From Drosophila persimilis (Eukaryota > Arthropoda > Insecta > Diptera > Drosophilidae), in assembly GCF_003286085.1 (NCBI RefSeq), contig NW_020825288.1, positions 2,356,001 to 2,420,000 of the forward strand: 64,000 bases of DNA, in the 5' to 3' direction. This document shows, in pieces, positions 23,853 to 36,119 of this stretch. Each line of letters opens with the position of its first letter. The first letter of the stretch is position 1. A program made the position numbers and the translations under genes. Below the pieces are notes generated by a model. It was not told where the DNA came from and ran no database searches. It saw only the letters and a list, made by a program, of their open reading frames with translations.

Positions 23853-24747
23853 CTGCGGAAAAAAAAGCAAATCATAATTTAATATTGACATGGAAAATTC
23901 ATTGAGCAATTAATCGAGTGAAATAAGCGGGTTGGATGGCACACATTTTGATGGAGCCAAATTATTTGAAAGTATCATATTATTATTGTGCATTTATATT
24001 GCAATTACTAGCTCAATTGCCGCACTTGGCCACACAAATGAGTGTATACAGATGCGGTATCTTGCCACAGATAATGTTGCCATTTTACGGCTGCAATCTG
24101 CCAGCGGAGAGCGATCCCAACATGCCATACAAATACGTCCTCGTACATAAACCATGGGCATAAAATGCATTATGAAAATTTATATAAAACGGATGCGGAT
24201 TTGCATGACACTTGGGGGTGGCGCGCGGGCTCTTTGTCTGGGAGGTGGGAGGTTGACCCGGTTTGGGACACAGGGCATGAAATGTGTGCTGCCGCCCATA
24301 GGCACTAAAATATTTATGCGCCTTTTTACCACATAGATACACCCCAATACCTACATATGGGGGACAAAAAATATTTGCTTTTCCTTCTGTTGTTGCTGTG
24401 GCACGGCACTGATGGCGGTGGGGCCGCATATAAATTACTCGCAGAAGCCCGACCGCCCCCGCACAATGAACATTTTTCATGGCACATTTCAAAGCGTAGT
24501 AAATTTTGGTTTAAACTCATATAATTTTGGCACATTTAAGTTTTTCCGCGGGGTGCGGTGGGGTGGGGTGGGGCCCCGCATAAATTTCGCGTTGTCCCAA
24601 AAGTTTGATTATAATGGGAATTACCGATTCGAAAGGCAGACCAGACCTCGGTGACCCAACTCACGCGGCTTTTATGGCGTGATTAAAAATTGTTTTAAAT
24701 ACGAGCCGATGAAAAATTGTGCAACATTTTTATGAATGGCCGAAGAG

Positions 24748-24777
24748 CCGGCCAGCCAGCCAGCCAGCCGGCCAGCA
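24748..24777. repeat. CCAG tetramer repeat
   Basis: Six CCAG/CCGG units. Confidence 0.9.
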
Positions 24778-24938
24778 AAAGAAAAAGAAAAAAAAAGAAA
24801 TGGTGTTGGGGGGAAAAAAATTGATTAAAATTAATAAATGCGTGCGAGCAGCTTCCGCGTTGAGTGGGGCACATCTGTTTGCCCTGGCAATGGGCATTTA
24901 GTGGATATATATCGTGTGTCGTGTGTGCTCTCCCCCCT

Positions 24939-25006
24939 CCATCCCATCCCATCCCATCCCCCCAGGGGGCAGGGGTCAGTGGCAGTGGGCAGTGGGCAGT
25001 GGGCAG
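24939..25006. repeat. ATCCC array followed by GGGCAGT array
   Basis: Four ATCCC units at 24939-24961 and four GGCAGTG units at 24979-25006. Confidence 0.9.
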
Positions 25007-25950
25007 GACCGGACAGGCACGCTGCATCCGAAGGACAGGCAATATGTATTCAGTTTGGTAAAAAATTGTTTGGCGACTTTATGAAGCATGCAGCGGGAGT
25101 CAGCCCTGTACCTCCCACCCTACGGCTTGGATGTATGAAAAACATATGAAAAATGTAGTGGATCCCATACAAAAAGCGGCAGAAATCTCTGGGAGAGCAG
25201 CAGCAGCAGCAGCAGCAAAGTAACCACAATGGCAAATAAATTTGCGGCCTTTCCACGGACATGTATTGGATGCTGTCGTTGTTCTGGTTTTTCCCATTCG
25301 TAAGCTGCTTTAAAATTGTTGCTTACTTTTTTGCCTTTTTAAGAAAATGAATGTGTATTATTTATGCATTTGTGTGTTTGGGTTTGGGTTTGAGTTTACT
25401 TTGTATGGGGCATGGTATCTCTCTCTCTATGGGTTCAAGGTTTACGCACGAGTGTTGTTGAAGCAGGGAAATTTACTTGCGGCGCCAGGCCCCTGGCAGA
25501 TAATGTGCAAATACTGCCCGAGGCATGCCGCAGATAAGAGAGCCGGACACTTAATGGGGCAAAGACCGCAGAGTACACAGGGATGTGGCCAAATATTTTA
25601 AACAATTTAAGCACTAAATTTAGCCACCATTTATTGCATATTCGTTCATGACAGCGAACAAAAAATACTGGAACGAAGGAATTAATTAATTCGAATCAGA
25701 ATCAGAATCAAAGAATGGCAAAAGTCATATGTAAATCCATGATTGTGGCTCCCAAAATGATGGGAAATAAGAGTATGTCATCAACAGAGGATATAGCTTT
25801 TAATATTATGCGGACCCCTTGTTTTTTTTGTGCTTCAACTAAGTATTTCGCTTTGCTGGCACTTCATTCCGTATGCACACAGAATGGAAAATGGAATGAA
25901 ATGGAAAACAGTATCAACATCAGTTGATAAACATGTCAGTGCAGTGGGTG

Positions 25951-25989
25951 CCACAGTCACAGCCACAGCCACAGCCACAGCCACAGCCA
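25951..25989. repeat. ACAGCC hexamer repeat
   Basis: Six units, the first diverged to ACAGTC. Confidence 0.92.
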
Positions 25990-26066
25990 TAGTTTGGCAC
26001 AGTTTTTGCGGTTGACCGAAAGTTATCTGGCATAAATATGTGGCATGGCATGCACATCATATCAAT

Positions 26067-26089
26067 GCACACACACACACACACACACA
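26067..26089. repeat. CA microsatellite
   Basis: Eleven CA units. Confidence 0.95.
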
Positions 26090-26210
26090 ACCAGTGGATG
26101 TGCAACAGTTGAGAGGGTCTGTGCAATTTGGGGATCGACTTAACGCTTCGAAGGGCCACCTCAACCCCATTTTCAATTGCATTGGCAAGCCCAAATCCAG
26201 CATAAGCATG

Positions 26211-26249
26211 TCACCATCATCATCGCCATCATCATCATCATCCTCATCG
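26211..26249. repeat. ATC triplet tract
   Basis: About twelve ATC/GCC/CTC triplets; gives Ser or Asp runs in the two strands. Confidence 0.92.
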
Positions 26250-27140
26250 TTGTTGACGCTGACGTCTTTCAATTTCGCAGAGAGCTCATGGGAATACTCG
26301 TATGGAAGCCCGCTGCCACCATCCCACTTATGCCTCACTTGCATGCATATGCGCAAATAAACCGAATCAAGCGAAAATGTGAATAAGAGGCGTTGCATCA
26401 ACAGCAGCAGAAGCAGCAGCAGCACTTGCCCCCTGCTACACAGAAGGAACTCGACTCTCTTCCATATCGATGGGAATTTACATAAAATGCAGTCTGAAGC
26501 AAGTACAGCTTTCGGAGGCAGGCAGATTCGGGAGAGAGCCAGCTTCATTTTGTGTACGCGATGCCCAAAAATATACGCACACGCACACGTACACGTACAC
26601 GTGCATGCTATGCACGCAAATACACTGACAACACACAGCCACACAGACAGGACAAACACTTGGCAGGCGCTCGCGCGTGTTCACATTTCCGCTGGTGTTT
26701 GCCTGTGTGGCGGTGGTGGTGCTGTTGGTGGTGGTGCAGTTGTTTCTTATTTTGCATAAATGCACCGCAGGCTCTGCTTTCCAGTTGGCTGTCATCGATT
26801 GTGCCACAGCCATAGCCATAGCCGGAGCCAGTGTCTTGTCGAGGACACGCCTCAGCCCGATCCCCATCTCCCTGGCCCCGGCCCCAGACCCTGGCCAGCC
26901 TTCTCCATCCGCTGCATGCTGCTGCAGTTGATGGAAATTTATTGAAAAAGTTTCGGTTTTTGGTATTCTTTTTCGCACATTTTCCTTTTGGCCTTTGTAT
27001 TGCGTTGGCTCTGGCTCTGGCGCTGGCGCTGCGTTCGCTTTTTATTTCATTCCCCGCATTGAGTTCAAGTTATTCGGAAAATAGCCCCGTGCCACAGCCC
27101 CATACAGTGCTTAACCCTTCCCCCATGCCGATGGCTTTGT

Positions 27141-27160
27141 GAGTGTGTGTGTGTGTGTGT
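27141..27160. repeat. GT microsatellite
   Basis: Nine GT units. Confidence 0.9.
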
Positions 27161-27312
27161 ATGTTTTCTTTTCTATTTAAATGGAGCACAAGTGAAGTGC
27201 GTATCCATGGTACTCGTCCATATCGTCGTCATCCTTTTACATATTAATTAAAGCACCGCTGGACTTGTATTCGTACGAGTACGCGTGGAGGAGGGCTCAG
27301 GCTCAGGCACCG

Positions 27313-27373
27313 ACGGATGGATGGATGGATGGATGGATGGATGGATGGGATGGGATGGGAATGGAATGGGATT
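27313..27373. repeat. GGAT tetramer array grading into GGGAT
   Basis: Eight GGAT units followed by GGGAT and GGAAT pentamers. A short echo of the same tetramer lies at about 27427-27441. Confidence 0.95.
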
Positions 27374-27800
27374 GGCACCTCCACGAGACTTACACGAATC
27401 CCATTGAATGCACCCGGTCCCTGTATTGGATGGATGGATGAAAGGCTGCCCTCCCGGCAGGGATAATTAAACGTGGGTCCAAGCCAACTGTCGCCCTGTG
27501 CTTATTCGGGCTTAGAGCCCGATGATGACATTGCTAGTAATCATGATGATTATGAAGATGCCCCTGCGCTCTTTCATTAGCGGAATGGGGTCAGCCTTTG
27601 GCCTAGCAAAAGGCGCTTTGCATGTGTCAATCATGGAAGCGTCCGTCATGGCTGCTGCAACAAGCCATCAGCATCCCCCCATCCCCACCGCAGACAACAC
27701 TTCATCAGCTTAAAACAACCCATGGCGGACCGGCTCTCCATTTCCCACTTTCCGTTTACCATGTCTTTCAACCCGTTTTTGCCCCAACATCAACACTTAC

Positions 27801-27924
27801 CGCGTTTCAATAATAAAATGCGTGACGGGTGCATTCCGCGGGTGTTGCGAGTGCGCCCAGGATAAGTTCACCGAGCGCGATGTGAAACTTATCAACAATG
27901 GTCGCTCCGGTGGATCAGGCACAT
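27801..27924 (-). CDS. Ptp99A: Ptp99A coding exon 4: first half of FN3 domain 1
   Basis: The exon encodes residues 135-174 with split codons at both ends (phase 1 in, phase 2 out). It starts after ATGCAG and ends ACGCG before GTAAGT. The product begins with a proline-rich linker, VPDPPERP, and has the FN3 B-strand tryptophan in VNLSWAHS (W156), an N-glycosylation sequon NLS at N153, and the C-strand segment THFIIETR. These are the first strands of a fibronectin type III domain, an extracellular adhesion and ligand-binding fold. The neighbouring exon 5 completes it. Confidence 0.9.
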
Positions 27925-28334
27925 CTGCATTTAAGAAAAGAAGAAAGGAAAAACACAGAGAGATACAGAGAGAGTCAGTGGATGATTGCAGTGGAAAACT
28001 GGCAGCTATCTGGGAAATGCAAATGGAAATCATGCCAAGGCGAGAGCTGCAACAATAAAAACACAAGTGAGAAATCGAAAAATAAACAGAACAGAACAGA
28101 GCAGCACGGAAAAGCGAACGTATCTGAAAATGAAATCAGCAAATGGTGCGGGGCACGGAAATCACCCAAGTAAACCGGAAAAATCATTACAGTAGTTATG
28201 CGTTTCATTAAGAATACAAATAAAGGCTGGCCCCAAAGGGCCAAAGGCAGCGAAAAATAAGAGATAATTTAAATGAAATTTATATTGTATTCGATCGGGG
28301 AATGGAATGTCTCCTTCTCTCTCTCTCAACTCAC
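27925..28334 (-). other. Intron 3 of Ptp99A (410 bases)
   Basis: This phase-1 intron separates the Ig-like module from FN3 domain 1. It starts GTGAGTTGAG, has a CT/GA tract near the donor and ends AAATGCAG. It is the shortest intron here and I see nothing else in it. Confidence 0.88.
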
Positions 28335-28461
28335 CCTGAACCAGCAGATCGACAATGGCCTCCGGTATATGGCGATCGTTGACCAGACAAATGTACTCCG
28401 ACGTGTCGCTGGCCAGGGACGGGGAGAACTGCAGCCCGAAATTGTCCGATAAAAGTTGTAT
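28335..28461 (-). CDS. Ptp99A: Ptp99A coding exon 3: C-terminal half of the Ig-like domain
   Basis: The exon encodes residues 92-133 plus one base. It starts after TTGCAG in phase 0 and ends CAGG before GTGAGT in phase 1. The product has the typical Ig F-strand motif: the segment DTSEYICLVND contains D-x-x-x-Y-x-C, with C116 expected to pair with C56 of exon 2. It ends in a hydrophobic strand, AIVDLLVQ. Together exons 2 and 3 make 297 bases, a complete Ig-like module bounded by phase-1 introns. Only 410 bases separate it from exon 4. The reading frame has no stops or frame breaks. Confidence 0.9.
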
Positions 28462-28589
28462 CTGCAACAAAATGTTTGAATTTTTAGTGGAATTTTGTGC
28501 CCAAAACTAAAACTGAGACGCTTATACAGGGCAGCCGACTAGAGTTTCCACTTAGGGTAAAAGCAAACTTTTTAATAGAAAGAACAAAT

Positions 28590-28605
28590 ATACTCGTACG
28601 AGTAT
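28590..28605. repeat. 16-base perfect palindrome
   Basis: ATACTCGTACGAGTAT equals its own reverse complement, 128 bases upstream (transcript sense) of the exon 3 acceptor. Confidence 0.95.
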
Positions 28606-28620
28606 GTATGTATGTCTACC

Positions 28621-28653
28621 CAGCCAGGAGCCAGCAGCCAGCAGCCAGCAGCC
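28621..28653. repeat. CCAGCAG heptamer repeat
   Basis: Four to five units, the first CCAGGAG. Confidence 0.9.
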
Positions 28654-29779
28654 ATCAGGCATCAGACAGCCTCTGACAGCCACAACTGCACTCGACTCGG
28701 CTTGAACTTTCCCCTGGAAATGCTAAATTTGTATACATACATAATCTACTTTCTGGGTTATTTCTTGCACCAAAATGCACTTGCCCCCCGCCTTACTGCC
28801 CCCCAAAAATTGAACAGAAGGACGGAGGCCCTGCTTGTATCTCAGATTCGTTTGCTTTTTCTATTCTGATTTGCAGAAAATTTCATAATTGCATGAAATT
28901 GAAAATACTTTCTATCTATGCATCTATATATATACCATATATGTATATTCATGCAGCTGACTGAAGGTAGAGGGTTCTGCGTATGAGATGCCACAAAGTG
29001 GCTGCTCGTTGGGCGATTTTGGTCAAAATTTAAAAGGGTTTTCTCATCAGAGATTACGGCGATACTGTAATTGTGTTTCTGGTGAATTTATGGCCGAGCC
29101 CGAAGCTTCGAAAATTGAGAAAGCAAAATGATTTTATCCAGAGTGCAAACAATCCATCCCGCTCCCTGATTTGCTGCTGAAGTATCCTGGCTTATCACCG
29201 CATGCCTGAGTCTGTTATTTACTTCTGAATCTTTTGCTGCATGCATGGCCCCAAATTACAAGTTGCTCCAGCCACAAGGCCGGCTGCATCCCCATCAGGA
29301 TCAGTGGAACGGAACGATGCTTGGTGGCATACGAGTCTATGAGTGGGTAAAAGGCATCTATGAGGCAGCCTGAACCCACAAAATATTTGCCCAAACATTT
29401 TCCATGTGGAATTTTTAATTTTCTATCCGATTTTCTGATAAACTCTAATTGCATGCATTTCCTCGTTTACATGAGTGAGTGATTTGCGGCATTAAAGGCA
29501 AATCTCTCGTCCTTTGGGCAAGTGGATCTCCTTGAGAACACACAAACATGAATTATATCTAGTCTTGGCCATAAAACAAAAGTTAATAGCTCTGCGGGAG
29601 AGGGTCGCGGCGTGTGTGCCGAAGGCGGGAGGGGTTATGTGTCAGATGTAATAAAATGAAGCAGCTACTATGCCAAGGTGAAAAACTTTTAATACACATA
29701 ATAGCCGGGCCGGCACAAGTCGAGCACTTGCCGGGGAGGCGAAACTTCAGGCAGAGCAGAGCAAAGAAATGCGAGCTGG

Positions 29780-29820
29780 ACCCGTACCCGTGCCTGTGCC
29801 CCGTACCCGTACCCGTACAC
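29780..29820. repeat. CCCGTA hexamer repeat
   Basis: Six units of CCCGTA with CCTGTG variants. Confidence 0.9.
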
Positions 29821-30536
29821 AGGCACGGATTGGGACCAACTTTGGCTGCAGCTCAAGTGTCCCAGTCTGCCATTTAACACATAGTTGGGTTCTAGCTGCA
29901 ACCAAGGAAGGTTCGCTCGCTGCTCAAAGTCCCTGCACGAGTTCTCCATCATCTTGTTCGGAGCTTGGGCTGGGGCTGGGGTTGGGGGCAACTTCATCAT
30001 TCCCGTTGCCCGCCTCAATGGCCCCACGAGTGCGTTTAAAGCCAGAGCAGGCGGAGAGAGAGTAATCATTCCTTGGCCGCCCTTTGCCTTGAGTTCCTCT
30101 GCCAGATGGCAACCACTTGAACATTTTTTTGCGCCATGTCGCTTTTATTTTAGTGGAACTATCAAACATTTAAAATATATTAGCCGCGCCGTCTGGCAAG
30201 GCTCCTGCTCCTGCTCCTCTTCCTCCTTCTCCCTTCGGCCCCCACTGATGGCCACTTTGTTCTCTCGACTTGGGCTGCACTTTCTTGCAGTCATCGCCTT
30301 TGTTGGATGACGGCTGGCAAAGTTCAAACGGCCGCCCTGCCTTCCCTGCAAGCGGCCATCAATTATTTTAACAGCTTCGGTTTTTGCGCCCGGAGAAGCC
30401 CCACAATATATGTATCCTATCCTATCCACTCTCGGGCCCCTGTCTGGGGAGCATCGTTAGGTGTTGAAATGAATTCTAATATGACATGAACGCGTCCCAC
30501 TTTGGGGCCCGTTCCTGCCACGGATATTCCACTTAC

Positions 30537-30706
30537 CCGGGGACTGTGCAGCAGGGGTATCCTGTTGGCAAACTGCGCGATTGTCGTCGATGCCGTCTTC
30601 CACACGAGCGTGTCCACCAGCGAGTGCTCGTTGACGCCCGGACAGGGTATGGTCACGTTTTTGCCAGCCTCGGCGTTCACCTTAACGTAGTCCAGATTTG
30701 TGACGT
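30537..30706 (-). CDS. Ptp99A: Ptp99A coding exon 2: N-terminal half of the Ig-like domain
   Basis: The exon encodes residues 36-91 and the last two bases of codon 35. It starts after TTGCAG (phase 1 in) and ends CGG before GTAAGT (phase 0). The product begins [19 protein letters not shown] and carries the first Ig cysteine in IPCPG (C56) and the core tryptophan in LVWKT (W70), with an N-glycosylation sequon NVT at N52. This is the front sheet of an extracellular Ig-like domain; the second cysteine is in exon 3. Family knowledge: Drosophila Ptp99A has such a region ahead of its FN3 repeats. The assignment to Ptp99A rests on recalled similarity, not on a search. Confidence 0.9.
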
Positions 30707-31216
30707 CTGCAAGAGGGAGAAGGGGAAACAGAGCTGGTATTAGTACTTTATATAAGAGGATGATAGGAGAAAGTGCTGGGCGCATGTAGCTGGTAGCTGG
30801 TAGCTGGTAACCGGCCAAAATGTAGGGCATTCCATTGAAAAAGTTCAGGCACTCTTTCCAGAGAAGGAAGCCTCTCCTAACCCATCCCCTGCCAAAGGGG
30901 GGCTCAGGGCCCTCTCCAAAGAAGAGCTCAAGTTATTTGGAAAGGAATATTTCTGGCACACAAAAGCGTAAAGAAGCCGCAAAATGTTTTGGTAAAATAT
31001 CTGCAAGGCATTTTAATTACATAACATGTTTACGGAGCACTGTACCTGGTCCTGTACTGCTCTGTACCGGTACTGATAGCCTCAAACTGAAAGCAATTTC
31101 ATGCACTAAACTATTTGCACTGCCGTGTCCGACAGTCGATGCCAGTTGGTCACCTCCACAGGTGACCCAGTCCTGAACACTGGACCCAATGTCCGAGAGC
31201 GGGGCTTTCATGCATG

Positions 31217-31271
31217 CAACGACAACGACAACGACAAGAGCAGCAGGAGCAGGAGCAGCAGCAGCAGCAGC
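31217..31271. repeat. CAACGA units followed by GAGCAG and CAG
   Basis: Compound repeat of three different but related units. Confidence 0.9.
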
Positions 31272-31484
31272 TTACCACCCAGATCCTTTGGAGCAATATT
31301 TGTTTTTGAAATTGCCAAAAATGCATTCCAATTTCGAGAACCCAGACTCTGACTCCGAGTCCGACTACGACGACGACGACTCAGTCTGTGTGGCCAGAGC
31401 TCCAATTAAAATTATAGAAACAACAAATCGATTGCCGGCTGGGCGGCAGGGCCCAGGCTCTCAACGTAAGCAGCTTTGGCAGCT

Positions 31485-31527
31485 GCAACGGCAACGGCAA
31501 CGGCAACGGGAACGGGAACGGCAACGG
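31485..31527. repeat. GGCAAC hexamer repeat
   Basis: Seven units, two diverged to GGGAAC. Confidence 0.93.
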
Positions 31528-31630
31528 CTCTCCGCATAAATTGGCAAGCGTTCGAGTGTTGGTAATAAGCATTAGGCATGACATGACTCCAATGGCCAGA
31601 ATGGGCATGCTCCTGTTACGACTACCACCA

Positions 31631-31658
31631 GTACTACTACTACTACTACTACTACTAC
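31631..31658. repeat. TAC triplet tract
   Basis: Nine uninterrupted TAC units. Confidence 0.95.
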
Positions 31659-33809
31659 GATTGCTACAGCGATTGTGACTGGGACTGGGACAAGGCCTGT
31701 GGCCCGCCACTTGCAATCAATTGAGAAATCATGCTGAAAACCCGGCAATAGAGGGAACAACAGCAACTGTCTGTCGTGGCATCGCCAATGCCAAAGCCAA
31801 AGAGAGACCCTCACCCGAACCGCCCATTAGCCAGGCCAATAGCCATGGCTGTTGCAGTGGCAGTGGCAGTGACACTGTGGCACTCTGGCAAAGGCAGTTG
31901 AAACTCAACTGGTTGCCATATCGACTGGCACTCTGGTACTCTGCTATCTGGTATCAATGCAACTCGGTTTTTTGGGCCATTTGGGCTTTTGGCTCGGATT
32001 TTGGGCTCTGGTGGCTATTTTGAAATGGGTGCCAGCTTATGTGCAGCTCTGGGACCTCTTTTGAGGAACGTTGAACGTTGGCAGTATTGATAAATTATCG
32101 ATTCAATGCTCCCTGAATGGCGCCTCGAACTTGGTCGCATATTTTGCATAATACGAACCCAATGCTGCGGCCTGCCCTGGGGACATCCTTCCCTATAGAA
32201 GTGCAGGGTACTGGTCCTGGTTCTGGTCCTGGTCAAATTTTGTGTAATTTATGATTTTCGTCGCCGAATACAGAGCTCGCTCCAGACGCCTAAGGTGTGG
32301 GGTCGGCGGTCGTGGAATTTTTGCATATTATGCGATGCGCATACAGATGAGCATAGACCGGAACCATACCCGTAGATGGCGCCGAGTGGGGGAATAGAAT
32401 TTTAATTTCCTGATGCAAAATGCCAATGGGCCCCCGCGTAGAAGCGCCCTTGGGTTCAGGAAACAATTGCAGCAATTTACGAGTGAAAGGGACCGACGAC
32501 GACTGCAATCCATTGACCACATACGCCGCGTAGATGTTGGCAATTAAGAAACAAACGGAGCGACAGACAGTCGCTGCAAAATAAATTATAATTATTTTGT
32601 GCAACTCAGAGGAGGGCCCAGGGGAATGGAATGGAATGAAATGTCTGGCCACAGGAAAATTAGCCAACGACAATAACCAAAACAAGTAGTCAAAAAGCGA
32701 CAGCCCCTCGTCAAGACAGGCAGGCAGCAGGCAGGCAGTGCTTCTATGGGTGGTCCGCTTCGCTGACTTTGGCTAATAATCAAATTGAATGCAACCCCCG
32801 ATTGAATGCCGCCGAGCGACCGACTCACCCGGCAACAATTAATTTTATTTATGTTGATTCTAATCAACGAAGGGCCGTGCCATGCCGGGCCGTCCAAGAC
32901 CGGGGGTCGGCGGCTGCCATGGCGAACTGTCTGCTGGGGTCCCTTTGAAATCCCGGCAGCTGAAGCTCGTCTGAGCGTATAAGAGATGAAAAATATTGAG
33001 TTCATGCTCCAGTGCTTCAGAGCTTCAGTGGTGAAACCCAGTCAGTTCTGACCCCAGTCGGACCCTGCCTTCCCCCACCCACTGGGAGTCAAAAGCATTA
33101 CAAATATTACAGCACTTAGATGCGTCTGATTGTTTGTTCTGGGATTTCGTGAGCTTCGCCTCCCCTCCCCACCCCTCCTCCGATGCGTTGCCATGTCACT
33201 TGCTAGAGTTCGAAGCACATCCCAAAATTGAAGGAGGACAAAGGACAGCAGTCCCTGGCATAATATTGGCTGCTTTGTTGCTGTTGAGGAATGATCATTT
33301 GCATTCAGCTGCATTTGATGCTTAGACCGTTTAAGACCCCATTCGTAGAAACTGCCATTGATTGTCAATGGGGATTCCCCCTTTGGGTCGTGTTGTCCTG
33401 CCGTTAACCCTTTGGCAAACAACTTTGGCCGTATTTGCCTTTCAATTTCTGCACATTCTCCGCTCCTATGCGTCCGCTGCTGAGTTCCTGTTGCATTGAA
33501 ATACAGTTTGAATGGACTCCGGCTTTGTGCGTGTGCCACCAACAAGTTGCAACGTTTTATGGCCCTTGGAAGCGAGTGGAGCGTGCAGTCTGCAGTTTGC
33601 AGTGCATCTATTTGGAAGCCATTTCGATGCAATTCTCTGTGAAGCAATGGCATCCATCTGTGGGTCTCAAAGCGTGGGGAAAATCGCTGAAAATTGTTAA
33701 GCCACTTGAGAGAGTGGTTGGAGTGGGGGACGGTGAGAGTGCATCCATCGCATAAGGATTCGGTCCGCTTTGGCTTATATTAACCGATCCGCAGGCCAAA
33801 CCCAGGGCC

Positions 33810-33846
33810 ACGTCCACATCCACATCCACGTCCACGTCCATTTCCA
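33810..33846. repeat. CCACGT/CCACAT hexamer repeat
   Basis: Six units. Confidence 0.9.
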
Positions 33847-34621
33847 TCCTCCTGCGGTGCATCCGTTTCAGCTCGGATTAAATTCTGGATTGAATGAGTA
33901 ATTATCCAATTAAAACTCAAGTTCCTCGTTGAACGGTGGACACTGGCTGGCTGGTTGACTGGCTGTAGCGGGTATCCCTTAATGCTGTGCAGCCAGGCCA
34001 TAACTTGAGGCACGTGGCAAGCGCGTCAGTCAAGTGCTTGAAAAGGATGCGGCACGCATTTGTATGTGTGTGCGTGTGTGTGTTTGTATCTATGTGAATG
34101 GGACTGCCTGTCTATCTGGCCGTCTGTCAGGCTGCTGTTTGTGTAGACATTCAGTCAGGTTTGAAGGGAAAGTAGATGCGTGAGCAGACATCGCTGGCCA
34201 GGACAAGGGAGCATCGTGCTCATGACAACCCACACACATACGCACAGATACAGATACATATACATGCACACACACTCTCTCTGAGAGACAGACAATATCC
34301 CTTTTTTTATGCCTGAACGCAGCAAATAATGAAATTATGACAAGCCGCAGGAGTCGTATGGTCGAGGGAGGGAGGGTGGTATCCTTTGCGAGGCAGTTCT
34401 TGCCGCACGGGGCGGATGCCGAACAGGAGATAAAAGCTGACAAGTGGCGAATGTGAAATATGATTGAGCTTTTCATATGCCACATGCCCAGAGCCCGACC
34501 ACGCCCTCGAGACACTTTACTTTAACTAGGCGATGCATACCCTCTTGACAATGGCAATGGCCCTGCCACAGCCACTGGCACTGGCACTTGAAGTGTTTCA
34601 CTTTGGGTAAACATATAGCCA

Positions 34622-34660
34622 GACGGCGGACGGAGGACGGACGACGGACGACAGCGGACG
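34622..34660. repeat. GGACGAC/GGACG repeat
   Basis: Imperfect units of five to seven bases. Confidence 0.8.
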
Positions 34661-35540
34661 AAGGCCTTTCCCGCGCCAGGAGCGGCCCCAAAGGATCAGT
34701 CAATAATGCTGACATCAAATTGAAGCCAAGCTGATGGCAACTGTCAGGCAAATGTGTTTCAATTTCGTTCAACTTCAACTTTTGCACAGCGAAAGGGAAA
34801 GGGGAAGGCAGCACCCGGGTGGCAGCACCCGGTGTGCGGCATGTGGCATGTGGCTAAAGGGTAGCACACGGGCCATGGGTTCCGGGGCAACCGACAGTCG
34901 GCGGCCGCCAGTGGTAATCCCTTCCGTTTCATTACACAAATGCGGCTTAAAGAGAGAATATATAATAATACCTACAACAATGCGAAAGCCCTATAAAATA
35001 TGAGCCATATTAAAATGCAAATAAACCAAGGGATGCGATACACATCCCCACCACACATGCAATATTGTGTATTTGTATATAGTCTGCCCCGGACAGGTGC
35101 CTGCCACAATGTCCATCCTTCCACTTCCACTTCCCCTTCCGCCTGCCATTTATCCTTGTTAAATTGATATAATTAACCGAACCGAACTGAACCAAAGCTG
35201 GTTTCGATATCAGAAAACTGATCATGAACAATGCACCGGCACTCTTTGCAGCCTCATTATAGCCGGCGTCTGCAGACTTGCGGCGCTCGGTCTCAGGCCC
35301 TTGATGCACATCCTTCGCCCCCCCCCCGCCAGTGTGCCAGCAAATTGGCGCTGCAGTGGCACGCTGTGTAAGCACAAGAGCTGTTGCAGGGGCAGGGGCG
35401 GGGGGCGGGGGCTGGTGCTGGGGCAGGTATCCTGCATCCTCTTTCATATCATCCTCTCGGCCTGGCCAAAATTCAAATGGAAAATTCTGCACATTTTGCG
35501 ATGTAAATTGGAATTGCCGACAGGGAAGCCGAGAGCCACG

Positions 35541-35567
35541 AGCCAGGAGCCAGGAGCCAGGAGCCAG
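35541..35567. repeat. AGCCAGG heptamer repeat
   Basis: Almost four perfect units. Confidence 0.92.
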
Positions 35568-35856
35568 TAGCCTGGTGAGAGGCAGCGTCAGGTGAAAAGT
35601 GAAAGGCTCGAATGCCGTTGCCACTTTTCCGGGCAAAATTTGAGAATTTGAGCGCTTTTTTTGCTAGTTTAGAAACGCTTCGAGTGTGCTCTATGTGTCG
35701 GTGCATGTGTCTGTGTGTATCTGTGTCCTGGCACTCATCTAAAGGGTGTGTGTGTGTGTGTGTGTCAGTGTGTCGTTGTCGCCCTTGTCGTGGCTTGCAG
35801 CTTAGCGTAATTAAAGCTAAATAGCCTGCATAATGAGAAAGTAATTAGCGATGTTG

Positions 35857-35956
35857 CTGCCACTGCCACTGCCACCGAGAGTCTGTCTGTGCTGTGGCGC
35901 CACTCCACTGACACTGACACTCCACTGCCACTGCCACTGCCCCTGCCACTCCTGCC
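35857..35956. repeat. CACTGC/CACTGA hexamer repeats
   Basis: Two blocks, 35857-35875 and 35900-35956, of CCACTG and ACACTG units around a short unique stretch. Confidence 0.85.
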
Positions 35957-36119
35957 CTGTTCCTGTCCTCTCGTGTCCTCCTATCAAGTGCCATCCACAG
36001 CCTTATTCCCTTTGATCTATGGGATGAGGGAAGAACAAAAAAACAATAACCATGTGCATAATTTATTCTGTGATTTGCCCCAATAATCTTTGCTCTGATT
36101 GTTCAACATCAGCCTTGAC

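Larger units (their letters stand above)
23853..27800 (-). other. Intron 4 of Ptp99A (3948 bases)
   Basis: This phase-2 intron splits FN3 domain 1. It carries many simple repeats: GGAT (27313-27373), GT (27141-27160), ATC (26211-26249), CA (26067-26089), ACAGCC (25951-25989), GGGCAGT and ATCCC arrays near 24.95 kb. Several GC-rich and AT-rich stretches alternate. No gene was recognised. Confidence 0.85.
28462..30536 (-). other. Intron 2 of Ptp99A (2075 bases)
   Basis: This phase-0 intron interrupts the Ig-like domain. It contains a CCGTAC-type repeat (29780-29820), a CCAGCAG repeat (28621-28653) and a 16-base palindrome (28590-28605). No coding sequence was recognised. Confidence 0.85.

Noticed and set aside
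26057-26659. 200-codon minus-strand frame
   Set aside because: It runs through CA, ATC and CAG repeats and has Asp, Leu and Cys runs without a domain.
33042-33653. 203-codon minus-strand frame in intron 1
   Set aside because: Not repetitive, but no recognisable domain, no splice or promoter support, and several overlapping frames on the other strand.
35010-35636. 208-codon minus-strand frame in intron 1
   Set aside because: Crosses the AGCCAGG repeat and G-rich tracts and matches no family I know.
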